From JAAYYY01 sp964579295 (GTDB lineage Bacteria > Chloroflexota > Anaerolineae > Promineifilales > Promineifilaceae): DNA of 64,000 bases. Below the pieces are notes generated by a model. It saw only the letters and a program-made list of their open reading frames with translations, searched no databases and was not told the origin of the DNA. Position 1 is the first letter of the stretch. Every line of letters starts with the position of its first letter. A program made the translations under genes and the position numbers. Positions 33,428 through 41,275 of this stretch are shown here, one piece after another. Location: NCBI GenBank assembly GCA_964579295.1, contig CAZOGK010000009.1, positions 1 through 64,000 on the forward strand, written 5' to 3'.

Positions 33428-34531
33428 ATGCGCGTGTTGATGGTCTCTAAAGCCTGCCTGTCGGGGAGCTACCAGACAAAGCTGGAAGCCATCGCGGCTC
33501 ACGACGGGGTAGAGCTGGCTGTCGTCGTGCCGCCGGTGTGGGAAGACCCGGCCGGCCCGGTGACCCTGGAGCGCAGCCACACGAACGGCTACCATCTCTT
33601 CGTCGATCCGCTGCGCTTTAACGGCCACTACCACCTCCACTATTACCCGCGCCTGGACGAGCGGCTGGCGCAGTTCCAGCCGGATATCCTGCACATGGAC
33701 GAGGAGCCCTATAACGTGGCGACCTGGCGCGCTATCAAGCAGGCCAAACGCCGCAATATCTGTACGCTCTTCTTTTCCTGGCAAAATATCGACCGCGATT
33801 ATCCTTACCCGTTTCGCGCTATGGAAGGGTGGGTCTTGCGCCAGGTAGACTATGCCATCGTCGGCAATGAAGCCGCCGCCGGCGTCTGGCGCGCCAAAGG
33901 CTACCAGGGACCAATCCGCGTCATCCCCCAGTTCGGTGTGGACCCGGACCTTTTCCATCCGCCCGCTGGCCGCGACCCGGAGCGCGTCTTTACCATTGGC
34001 GTGGCCGGGCGGCTGGTCACGGAAAAAGGGGTGGATATCGTGCTGGAAGCGCTGGCGCGCCTGTCCGGTCGCTGGCGGCTCCGCATCGCCGGCGAAGGCC
34101 CCGAGCGGCGCGCGCTGGAACGGATGGCCCGTGACCTGCGCATCGACGAACGGGTCCAGTTCGACGGCGCCATCCCCAATATGCAGATGCCTGCCTATCT
34201 CCGCGAGCTGGACGCGCTCGTCCTCGCCTCCCGCACGCGGCCGCGCTGGAAGGAGCAGTTCGGGCGCATTCTCATCGAGGCCATGGCGACCGGCGTTGCC
34301 GTCGCCGGCGCCGCTAGCGGCGAGATCCCCAACGTCATTGGCGACGCCGGCCTGGTTTTTCCCGAAGGCGACGTGGCCGCGCTCTCCGCCGCCCTCAGCC
34401 GCCTGCTGCACGAGAGCGGCCTGCGCGAGGCGCTCGGCCGGGCGGGCCGGCAGCGCGTCCTCCAGCATTACACCCAGGCGCAAATTGCCGCGGCCACGGT
34501 AGATGTCTACCGTGCGCTCCTGGCCCGCTGA
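33428..34531 (+). CDS. Glycosyltransferase family 4
   Basis: Product of 367 aa, GT-B fold. The N-terminal Rossmann domain begins MRVLMVSKACLSG. The C-terminal donor domain has GVAGRLVTEKGVDIVLEAL and the E-x7-E signature region EQFGRILIEAMATGVAVAG, which binds the nucleotide-sugar. There is no membrane segment, so it works on the cytoplasmic face. ATG 33428 begins the homologous core; the frame back to 33344 would include the inverted repeat. It may build the lipid-linked sugars used by the GT-C enzymes in the divergent operon. The next gene follows after 2 nt. Confidence 0.92.
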   Translation: MRVLMVSKACLSGSYQTKLEAIAAHDGVELAVVVPPVWEDPAGPVTLERSHTNGYHLFVDPLRFNGHYHLHYYPRLDERLAQFQPDILHMDEEPYNVATWRAIKQAKRRNICTLFFSWQNIDRDYPYPFRAMEGWVLRQVDYAIVGNEAAAGVWRAKGYQGPIRVIPQFGVDPDLFHPPAGRDPERVFTIGVAGRLVTEKGVDIVLEALARLSGRWRLRIAGEGPERRALERMARDLRIDERVQFDGAIPNMQMPAYLRELDALVLASRTRPRWKEQFGRILIEAMATGVAVAGAASGEIPNVIGDAGLVFPEGDVAALSAALSRLLHESGLREALGRAGRQRVLQHYTQAQIAAATVDVYRALLAR

Positions 34532-34533
34532 CT

Positions 34534-35556
34534 ATGGTATCCAGACCACCGTTGATTCGCCTCGTTGGCCTCGGCCTCATCGCCATCGCGCTGCTGCTTA
34601 CCGTCTACGTCATCATCGCCTATCTCGGCTATCAGAGCGGCCAGGAGCTGGCGGTCACACGCATTGCGCAGACGCGCAGCGCCGGCATTGCCATCCAGCT
34701 CGAGCGGGCGCGTGTGGAGCTGGACGACGGCAACGCCCGCCTTGCCCTGCGCCGCCTGGAGTGGGTGCTGGAGCGCGAGCCACAGAACGAGCTGGCGCTG
34801 CAGCTGCAGTCCGCAGCCCAGGGCGCCCTGCAGACGCCCACGCCGGATGGCGCCGCGCCCACGCCAGCTACAGAGACGCCTGAGCCGGCCGGAAGCAGCA
34901 TAAGCGCGGCTACCGGCGGCGCCCAGGCCGGACGCGAGCTGCAGCGGCTGGCCGGCCTCGTCGAGCAGGAAGCCTGGGACGAGGCGATCAGCGGCCTCCT
35001 CTCCTTCCAGAGTAACAATCCCGACTATGAGCGCCGCCGCAGTGACGAGCTGCTGCAGCAGGCCTACATTGGCCGCGGCCTGGTCGAGCTTTACGGCACC
35101 CAGGTGGAGCTGGGCGTCTACTATCTGTCCCAGGCCGAGGCGCTCGGCTCCCTGCCGCAGGACGTGCTCGACCAGCGGCTCTGGGCCGAGCTATACCTCA
35201 ACGGCATCGCCTACTACGGGGTCAACTGGGACGTCTCGCTCTTCTATTACCGCCAGCTCTGCCCCGCCGCCCCTTTCTACCAGGACGCCTGCGATACCCT
35301 TTACGATATCCTCATGACGGTCGGCGACGCCTACGCCGGCCAGAGCGACTGGTGCCCGGCTGAGCCTTACTATCAGGAAGCCCTCAGCGTCCGCGATACG
35401 AACACGGCTGCGCAGAAGCTGCGTCAGGCGCGCGACGGCTGCCGCGAGGCCACGCCGACCCCCAGCCTCCCCCTGACAGGCACACTCCCCTTTTCCGGCA
35501 CACTGCCGGCCGATGGCGTGGTTACCGGCACACTGCCTTTCGACCCGGACCCTTGA
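34534..35556 (+). CDS. Membrane-anchored TPR-like protein of unknown function
   Basis: Product of 340 aa. One membrane helix near the N terminus (about 9-31, RLVGLGLIAIALLLTVYVII). A helical region with weak TPR character (DGNARLALRRLEWVLEREPQ), a Thr/Pro linker (about 92-115), and a larger helical domain (about 130-300) with four cysteines in QLCPAAPFYQDACD and DWCPAEPYY. The tail repeats a G-T-L-P-F element three times. The cysteines and Thr/Pro linkers suggest an extracytoplasmic location. It directly follows the GT4 gene. No function can be assigned. Confidence 0.75.
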   Translation: MVSRPPLIRLVGLGLIAIALLLTVYVIIAYLGYQSGQELAVTRIAQTRSAGIAIQLERARVELDDGNARLALRRLEWVLEREPQNELALQLQSAAQGALQTPTPDGAAPTPATETPEPAGSSISAATGGAQAGRELQRLAGLVEQEAWDEAISGLLSFQSNNPDYERRRSDELLQQAYIGRGLVELYGTQVELGVYYLSQAEALGSLPQDVLDQRLWAELYLNGIAYYGVNWDVSLFYYRQLCPAAPFYQDACDTLYDILMTVGDAYAGQSDWCPAEPYYQEALSVRDTNTAAQKLRQARDGCREATPTPSLPLTGTLPFSGTLPADGVVTGTLPFDPDP

Positions 35557-35596
35557 CGGCGCGTTAAGGCCGGTGGGCGCTGCCCGGTGGCCTCGC

Positions 35597-35602
35597 TATA
35601 AT
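35597..35602 (+). promoter_or_regulatory. TATAAT -10 box of the HTH-Kelch gene, leaderless start
   Basis: TATAAT is followed by seven bases and the ATG at 35610, with no Shine-Dalgarno in between. No convincing -35 is seen. Confidence 0.55.
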
Positions 35603-35609
35603 CGCGCCG

Positions 35610-37025
35610 ATGCCTGAATTGGGAGAACCGTTAAGCGATCGCGAGCGCGACGTTTTGCAGCGTCTGGCCGAGGGGGCTTCCAACCAGGAGATAGCCAATC
35701 TCCTTGCCATCAGCCCCAACACGGTCAAGGTCCATCTGCGCAATATCTACACCAAGCTAGGCGTGGCCTCGCGCACAGAGGCCACGACTGTGGGCTTGCA
35801 GCTCGGCGCCGTCTCTATCCCCGGCATCGACGTGGAGACGCTGTCGCCGCCGGAAGAGGAGGAGCCGGACGCGCTGGAAGATGGGCAGGGGCAGCTGGAA
35901 GCCTGGCCAGAAGTGAGGCCGCCGGAGATCGCCAGCCCCACGCCGGCCGCCCGCCGCCCGCGCCCGCTGCTCTGGATAGCCCTGGCAGGGCTGCTCGTTC
36001 TCTTGCTCGCCGGCGCCTTTGCGCTGGCCCGGCCCTTCTGGCAGGGCGCAGCCGCGACCCCTGAGGAGCAGGCGACGATCGCGCCCACCGCCGAACCCTT
36101 TGCCGAGACGCGGCTGAGCGATAACTGGCTGCAGAGCCGGCCTATGGAGGCCGGTCGGGCCGGTATGGCCGTCGCCAGCGTCGGGCTCGATATTTACCAG
36201 ATCGGCGGCGAGACAGCCGGCGGCATCGACAACTCGGTCGCCGTCTTCAATACGCAGGAGCGTCGCTGGCGCCAGGCCGCTCCCAAGCTCACGCCGGTGA
36301 CCGACGCCGCGGCTGCGGTGCTCGCCGGGGAAATCTACGTCGTCGGCGGCCGCCAGGCCAACGGGCAGGCGACCACGGTGGTCGAGGCTTACAGCCCGCT
36401 CAACGACGGCTGGCGCCCGGTCGCTTCCCTGCCGCAGCCGGTGGCCGCCGCATCCGTCCTGGTCAGCGGCGACCTGCTCTATCTCTTTGGCGGCGAGTCC
36501 GGCGCGACGGCCAGCGCCGGCGCCTACGTGTACGAGCCTGATCAGCAGGCGTGGCGGGAATTACCGCCCATGAGCCAGGCGCGCGCCACTGCCGGGGCCG
36601 GCATCATCAACGGCGAGTTCTATCTCGTCGGCGGGCGCGCTGGGCCGGAGCTGCTCGCCAGCTGCGAGCGCTTTGACCCCGTGCGCGAGGAGTGGGACGC
36701 CTGCCCGGAGCTCAGCCAGCCGCGCGCCGGCGCGGGTACGGCGACGCTGCTCAACAAGCTCTATCTCTTTGGCGGCGCGAGCGAGGGCGGGCTGGCGACC
36801 AGCGTCGTTTACGATGCGGGCAGCGAAAGCTGGCAAGAGATTGAGACGCCCATGCTGGCGGAAGCCGATAGCTGGCAGCGGCCGGGCGTCGCCGTCGTGG
36901 AGACGCGCCTGTACGTCGTCGGCGGCGAGCTTGGCGGCGCGCTCTCGCCCGACGTCTACGTCTATACCCCCTTCACCTACCAGTTCTTTATCCCTGCCGC
37001 CTCCTCTTCCGGCCCGGACGACTGA
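35610..37025 (+). CDS. Transmembrane protein with LuxR-type HTH and extracytoplasmic Kelch propeller
   Basis: Product of 471 aa. Residues about 7-66 are a LuxR-type HTH (LSDRERDVLQRLAEG, NQEIANLLAISPNTVKVH). An acidic/Pro-rich linker leads to one membrane helix at about 119-141 (LWIALAGLLVLLLAGAFALA). Residues about 165-460 are five to six Kelch repeats with repeated Y-x-[IV]-G-G and W-containing blades (IYQIGGETAGG, IYVVGGRQANG, LYLFGGESG, FYLVGGRAG, LYLFGGASEG, LYVVGGELGG). The layout predicts DNA binding inside and ligand or glycan sensing outside, as in ToxR/CadC-type regulators but with other domains. The HTH has no receiver domain. Confidence 0.85.
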   Translation: MPELGEPLSDRERDVLQRLAEGASNQEIANLLAISPNTVKVHLRNIYTKLGVASRTEATTVGLQLGAVSIPGIDVETLSPPEEEEPDALEDGQGQLEAWPEVRPPEIASPTPAARRPRPLLWIALAGLLVLLLAGAFALARPFWQGAAATPEEQATIAPTAEPFAETRLSDNWLQSRPMEAGRAGMAVASVGLDIYQIGGETAGGIDNSVAVFNTQERRWRQAAPKLTPVTDAAAAVLAGEIYVVGGRQANGQATTVVEAYSPLNDGWRPVASLPQPVAAASVLVSGDLLYLFGGESGATASAGAYVYEPDQQAWRELPPMSQARATAGAGIINGEFYLVGGRAGPELLASCERFDPVREEWDACPELSQPRAGAGTATLLNKLYLFGGASEGGLATSVVYDAGSESWQEIETPMLAEADSWQRPGVAVVETRLYVVGGELGGALSPDVYVYTPFTYQFFIPAASSSGPDD

Positions 37026-37079
37026 ATCCCGGCGCTGCTGCGCAGCGCGCCCCCGTTCGCCCCACCTGCTCGTCACCAG

Positions 37080-37085
37080 TACAAT
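37080..37085 (+). promoter_or_regulatory. TACAAT -10 box of the SLC13 gene, leaderless start
   Basis: TACAAT is followed by eight bases and the ATG at 37094. No Shine-Dalgarno lies between. Confidence 0.5.
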
Positions 37086-37093
37086 CAACCCTG

Positions 37094-38872
37094 ATGACCA
37101 CCGAAATCGCCCTGACCCTGACGATTATCGTCGTGGCCGTCGTCCTCTTTGCCACGGAGAAGCTCCGTGTCGACGTCATCGCGCTCCTTGTGCTCCTAAC
37201 GATGGCCCTGAGCGGGTTAGTCAGCGTCGAAGAGGCGTTCTCCGGCTTTGCCAGTCCCGCCGTCATCACCGTCTGGGCAGTTTATATCGTCTCCGGCGGC
37301 CTATTCCGGACTGGCGTTGCCGATTATCTTGGCGAGCAGATCGCCAGGATTGCCGGCAACAACGAGACGCGCCTGATCTTTTTCATCATGCTCGTCTGCG
37401 GCACGATGTCCGCCTTCATGAACAACATTGGCGCCGTCGCCATGCTGCTGCCCGGCGTTGCCGGTATCTCGCGGAAGACGAAAATACCGCTCTCCCGGCT
37501 GCTTATCCCCCTCTCCTTCTCCTCGCTCATGGGCGGCAACATGACCCTCATCGGCACCCCGCCGAACGTGCTGGCCGCCAGTATTCTCGCCGAGCGTGGG
37601 CTGCCCACGTTTCGCTTCTTCGACTTTACGCCCATGGGCGTTGTCCTCTTCGCCACCGGCATCGTCTATATGGTCACTCTCGGTCGCCGGCTGCTGCCGT
37701 TCCGCTCCACTATTGAAGATCTGCCGGTCTCCGGCCTCCTGCGCGAATACGTCAGCGAAGTGCGCGTCCTGCCCGCGAGTCCTCTGGTCGGCAAGACTCT
37801 GCTGGAAGCACGGTTGGGCGCGGACTACGACCTCAATGTGCTCTCGATCATCCGTGACGGCGACAGGCGCGAGGTGGTGGGCCGCGACACCGTCCTCGAT
37901 TCCGACGATCTGCTGCTGGTCGAAGGCATCCTCGAAGACCTGATGGCCTTGCGCGCCGATCTGGGGCTGGCAATCGAGGCCGAGCGCAAGCACGAGCTGG
38001 CGCAGGAAGGGAGCGACGTACAGATCTTTGAAGCCGTGGTTGCCCCCCGCTCGCCCATCGAGGGCAATAGCCTGCGCGAGCTGCTTTTTCGCGATCGCTA
38101 TGGCTTCACCGTCCTGGCCCTCTGGCGCAAGGGCGAAGTCGTCCGCGAGCGCGTGCGCGACGTCCGGCTCCACTTCGGCGACACCCTCCTGCTCCAGGGT
38201 CCCCGCCACCGTCTCGCCGCTCTCCAGGGAGGCGATGAATTCCTGGTGCTCAATCCGGTTACCCTCGAGGAGCGCCGCCCCGAGAAAGCGCTGGTAACCG
38301 TAGCCATTATGGGCCTGGTTTTACTGCTGACCACCATGGCCGGCCTGCACATCTCCGTGGCCATGGTCATCGGCGCCGTGCTCATGGTTCTGACCGGCAG
38401 CCTGACCATGGACGAAGCCTACCAGAGCATCGAGTGGCGCAGCGTTTTTCTCATTGCCGGCATGCTGCCGCTCGGGATCGCGATGGAGACGACCGGCACC
38501 GCTCAGTTTCTCGGCGACAGCATGGTCGGCCTGCTGGGTTCGTTCGGCCCCATTGCCATATTGGGTGGCATTTACATCCTGGCCTCGCTCATAACTGAGC
38601 CGATGTCCAACGCTGCCGCGACGGTTCTCATCGTGCCCATTGCCATTGACGTTGCCTTGGGGTTGGGCGCCAACCCGCAGACGTTCGTGCTGGCGGCTGT
38701 GTTCGGCGCCTCCACCAGCTTCCTGACACCGGTAGGCCACCAGGCCAACGTTCTCGTGCTGGGGCCGGCCGGCTACCGCTTCTTCGACTATACGCGCGTC
38801 GGTGCGCCCCTGAACCTGGTGCTTTTCGTCGTCACCATGCTTACCCTCCCGCTCATCTGGCCGTTGTTCTAA
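37094..38872 (+). CDS. SLC13/DASS-family anion transporter with two TrkA-C domains
   Basis: Product of 592 aa. Membrane helices fill both ends, with signature loops FMNNIGAVAMLLP and GGNMTLIGTPPNV in the first half and EPMSNAAATVLIVPIA and FLTPVGHQANVLV in the second. These are the paired substrate/Na+ loops of the divalent-anion symporter fold. Between them (about 210-390) are two TrkA-C/RCK-C domains (LLREYVSEVRVLPASPLVGK and FEAVVAPRSPIEGNSLREL), probable ligand-binding regulators. Likely substrates are sulfate or dicarboxylates. The gene is monocistronic and converges on the next gene. Confidence 0.92.
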   Translation: MTTEIALTLTIIVVAVVLFATEKLRVDVIALLVLLTMALSGLVSVEEAFSGFASPAVITVWAVYIVSGGLFRTGVADYLGEQIARIAGNNETRLIFFIMLVCGTMSAFMNNIGAVAMLLPGVAGISRKTKIPLSRLLIPLSFSSLMGGNMTLIGTPPNVLAASILAERGLPTFRFFDFTPMGVVLFATGIVYMVTLGRRLLPFRSTIEDLPVSGLLREYVSEVRVLPASPLVGKTLLEARLGADYDLNVLSIIRDGDRREVVGRDTVLDSDDLLLVEGILEDLMALRADLGLAIEAERKHELAQEGSDVQIFEAVVAPRSPIEGNSLRELLFRDRYGFTVLALWRKGEVVRERVRDVRLHFGDTLLLQGPRHRLAALQGGDEFLVLNPVTLEERRPEKALVTVAIMGLVLLLTTMAGLHISVAMVIGAVLMVLTGSLTMDEAYQSIEWRSVFLIAGMLPLGIAMETTGTAQFLGDSMVGLLGSFGPIAILGGIYILASLITEPMSNAAATVLIVPIAIDVALGLGANPQTFVLAAVFGASTSFLTPVGHQANVLVLGPAGYRFFDYTRVGAPLNLVLFVVTMLTLPLIWPLF

Positions 38873-38914
38873 CCTACCGGCCCTTTCCCGGCATCTTCTC
38901 CACAGCGCTTCCCT

Positions 38915-40111
38915 CTACTGGCTCCAGGCGGCCCGCGTCTGCCGCCAGAGCGAGAAGAGGATTGGCGCCAGCGAAGCGCCCCAGAAAAGATAGGCGGCGC
39001 CCTGGAGCGTCCCCTGCAGCTCCTCGCCGAAAATGCCGGCCCAGAAGAACAGGCTGCCCAGATGGACGGCAGCCAGGCTGAACCAGCTGCCGCCCAGCCC
39101 GGCCGGCTGGCCCGGATGCAGGGCACTACAGTAGAAATAGGGCAGCAGCGCGTAGGCGAAATGCAATAACCAGCCATAGACCAGCCACTGCGGCGCATCC
39201 TGCTCGATGCGCCCCCGCGGCGCGTTGGCGCTGCCGCCCAGTACCATAACGACGGGAAGCGCCAGGAGCGGCGTGAGAACCCAGATGTAGGCAGTCAGCA
39301 GATGCCAGATACCCGGCTGCGACCAGACGCTGCGCGCCCCGCGCAGAGGCACGATCAGGTTGAGGAGCAGCCAGATCGTCGCCGCCAGCATCAGGACCAT
39401 GCCCGGTGTGGTTAGCAGGTTCAAGCCCGCCCAGGGCGCGATGAGCAGCAGCACGCTGCCGCCGCTCATCAGCCAGAAGATGGCCGGAATCGTGCGCGGC
39501 CAGGCAGCTTCCCTCCCGGTGACGCGAGGGTAGATATCGACCAGCAAGCCGGCGAACACCAGCGCGGTGAACCCCCAGATGTTGGCGTGCAGGTGGACTT
39601 CTTTGGGTCGCGCCATTTGCAGCGGGCCGCCCCAGCCCAGCCAGAGCCCTGTCCCGGCAAGAATCCCGACCAGCAGGAAGCCCAATCCGGCCAGGTAAAA
39701 AGCACGCCCGCCGCGCGGTTGGGGGCCGCTGACCGGCGCCGCACCTGCCCGCAGCCCGCGCAGCTGCCACAGCAGCAGGACAGTCGCTGCGAAGACAAGC
39801 GTGCCGCCGCCGAGGATGAGTGTGCCATTCACCGCCGGAACGCCGGCGATGAGGATGATCAGCCCGGCATTGAGCAGCAGCCAGATCTCCGGCTGCGCCC
39901 GTGGCCTGCTCCGAGCGGTCTGGCGCGCCGCCAGCGCCGGCAGTAGCCCGAACAGCGCCTGCGTGATGCCGCCGAGGGTGATCAGATGCACCCGCAGCCA
40001 GCGCAGGCCCCCAAACCAGGGAACCAGTTCGAAGCTGGTGAGGGCGCTGTCCAGGGCCGCCAGCAGCGCTACGACCAGGTAGGCAGCGGCCATCAAGAGA
40101 TAAGCGTTCAT
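38915..40111 (-). CDS. Heme-copper oxidase subunit I-like / NnrS-like membrane protein
   Basis: Product of 398 aa with about 12 membrane helices. Histidines occur at helix positions reminiscent of heme/copper ligands: VHLITLGG, EVHLHANIWGF, WLLHFAYALLPYF and AVHLGSLFFWAG. The EVHLHANIWGF segment and overall length resemble stand-alone cytochrome-oxidase-subunit-I-like or NnrS-like proteins. No other oxidase subunits are adjacent, so electron transfer is unproven. It follows the small membrane protein at 40181 on the same strand. A degraded copy of its 5' end lies at 41153-41275. Confidence 0.6.
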   Translation of the reverse strand: MNAYLLMAAAYLVVALLAALDSALTSFELVPWFGGLRWLRVHLITLGGITQALFGLLPALAARQTARSRPRAQPEIWLLLNAGLIILIAGVPAVNGTLILGGGTLVFAATVLLLWQLRGLRAGAAPVSGPQPRGGRAFYLAGLGFLLVGILAGTGLWLGWGGPLQMARPKEVHLHANIWGFTALVFAGLLVDIYPRVTGREAAWPRTIPAIFWLMSGGSVLLLIAPWAGLNLLTTPGMVLMLAATIWLLLNLIVPLRGARSVWSQPGIWHLLTAYIWVLTPLLALPVVMVLGGSANAPRGRIEQDAPQWLVYGWLLHFAYALLPYFYCSALHPGQPAGLGGSWFSLAAVHLGSLFFWAGIFGEELQGTLQGAAYLFWGASLAPILFSLWRQTRAAWSQ

Positions 40112-40180
40112 CAGCCCACTCCCTGTTTGCAGGTCGGGCGCGCTGGCTCGCTTAGCACTGTCCCGTCTGCCTGGCCCGGC

Positions 40181-40546
40181 TCACACTGTGCGTTCTTTCC
40201 ATTCCTGCTTTCCGGCCGCCCACGCCCATAAAAACAGGGCGCCGGTGAGGAGCGCCGGCCCGGCAAGCAGAAGATAGGCCTCGACCGGCACGCGAAAGAG
40301 GGCAACGTAGAGCCCGGCTAGCCCAATCATGAGAGCGCCGCTTAGCCAGGGCCAGCGCCAGCTCAAAGCCACAGCCAGCAGCACCAGCCAGGACGGAGTC
40401 AGGTGGATCAGAAAGCCCCCCAGCTTCTCCCAGAAGCTGCCTTCCAAGTCAAAAACGTCAAAAGCGAAGAGGCTTAAGAACAGGGCCAGAGCGATACCCA
40501 GGATCCTGGCCACGAGCAGGAGAGTCCGTTGCGGTGACCGCTTCAT
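40181..40546 (-). CDS. Small four-helix membrane protein, unknown
   Basis: Product of 121 aa, nearly all membrane: helices at about 8-30, 45-63, 67-85 and 90-108, with a charged tail ending KQEWKERTV. No family is recognised. AAGGAGATAGAA precedes the ATG, a strong ribosome-binding site. It lies 69 nt upstream of the heme-copper-like gene on the same strand and probably shares its mRNA. Its last residues resemble the WKDRAV end of the GT2 protein at 41254; this follows from the duplicated DNA described there. Confidence 0.75.
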   Translation of the reverse strand: MKRSPQRTLLLVARILGIALALFLSLFAFDVFDLEGSFWEKLGGFLIHLTPSWLVLLAVALSWRWPWLSGALMIGLAGLYVALFRVPVEAYLLLAGPALLTGALFLWAWAAGKQEWKERTV

Positions 40547-40684
40547 TTCTATCTCCTTCGCCGCCTGGTTCGACAGTGTTGGCTATAGTGTAAAACATTT
40601 ATCGCCTGAGCACATCAGCCATCTGCCTGATACGCCTGCCTGAGTCGCCGGCGTGTCCGTGTGCGGCGCCAGTGGGGCCAGCGC

Positions 40685-40713
40685 TTGACCGGGTAGGCCG
40701 TTCCCTTTACCAT
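40685..40713 (+). promoter_or_regulatory. Promoter of the cupin gene
   Basis: TTGACC (40685-40690) and TACCAT (40708-40713) are spaced by 17 bp, 44 bp before the cupin ATG. Confidence 0.6.
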
Positions 40714-40757
40714 CGCAGCGACAAAGAAACCGGTCCTCGCTCCCTTCAGGAGGAAGC

Positions 40758-41117
40758 ATGATTGAGAAGGTCAACCTGGCCGAAGCATTTGGTCGCTTTA
40801 CCGGCTACTGGAGCCCGCGTATTGCCGGTGAAATCAATGACTCGTATGTCAAGCTGGCCAAACTCAGAGGCGAGTTTGTCTGGCACCATCACGAGCAGGA
40901 GGATGAGCTGTTCCTGGTCGTCAAAGGCCGGCTGTTGATGAAGCTGCGCGATGGTGATATCTGGCTTGAAGAGGGTGAGCTGATCATCATACCGCGGGGC
41001 GTTGAGCATCTGCCGGTGGCGTCCGAAGAAGCTCACGTGCTGCTGCTTGAGCCGAAGACGACGGTGAACACCGGCAACGTCCGCGGCGAGCGAACCGTCG
41101 ACCCCCGGCCCATCTGA
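40758..41117 (+). CDS. Cupin-domain protein
   Basis: Product of 119 aa, one cupin beta-barrel. The metal-binding motif 1 is WHHHEQEDELFLVVKG, and the second-motif histidine lies in IPRGVEHLPV, giving a complete His/His/Glu/His set. Such small cupins bind a metal and act as isomerases, dioxygenases or sugar-related enzymes. No partner gene suggests the substrate. AGGAGGAAGC precedes the ATG and a promoter lies at 40685-40713, so the gene is probably transcribed alone. Confidence 0.9.
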   Translation: MIEKVNLAEAFGRFTGYWSPRIAGEINDSYVKLAKLRGEFVWHHHEQEDELFLVVKGRLLMKLRDGDIWLEEGELIIIPRGVEHLPVASEEAHVLLLEPKTTVNTGNVRGERTVDPRPI

Positions 41118-41152
41118 AGCTGCCCCCGAAACCCGTCCTGTTCCAGAGGAGA

Positions 41153-41275
41153 CTGGTGAAGGCGTTGTCCAGGGCCGCCAGCAGCTAGGCCGCGGCGAGC
41201 CCCCAATAGACGGTGCTCAGAGTCCCCACCGTTTTCCGGTCGGGTGCGCCGGCTCACACCGCACGGTCTTTCCAC
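41153..41275 (-). pseudogene. Degraded duplicate of the 5' end of the heme-copper-like gene
   Basis: Positions 41153-41185 match 40035-40067 at 31 of 33 bases, and similarity continues, with gaps, through the start-codon region to CCGGCTCACAC and TCTTTCC (compare 40175-40200). Read on the minus strand it gives AAA-stop-LLAALDNAFTSL where the intact gene has VALLAALDSALTSF. The copy has a stop, no start codon and no downstream part. It lies just 3' of the GT2 gene, and the homology runs into that gene's last codons. Confidence 0.65.

Noticed and set aside
41153..41185. Attachment-site-like 33-bp direct repeat with 40035-40067
   Set aside because: It lies inside a coding sequence and similarity extends beyond it, so a degraded gene duplication explains it better than an att site; no integrase is near.
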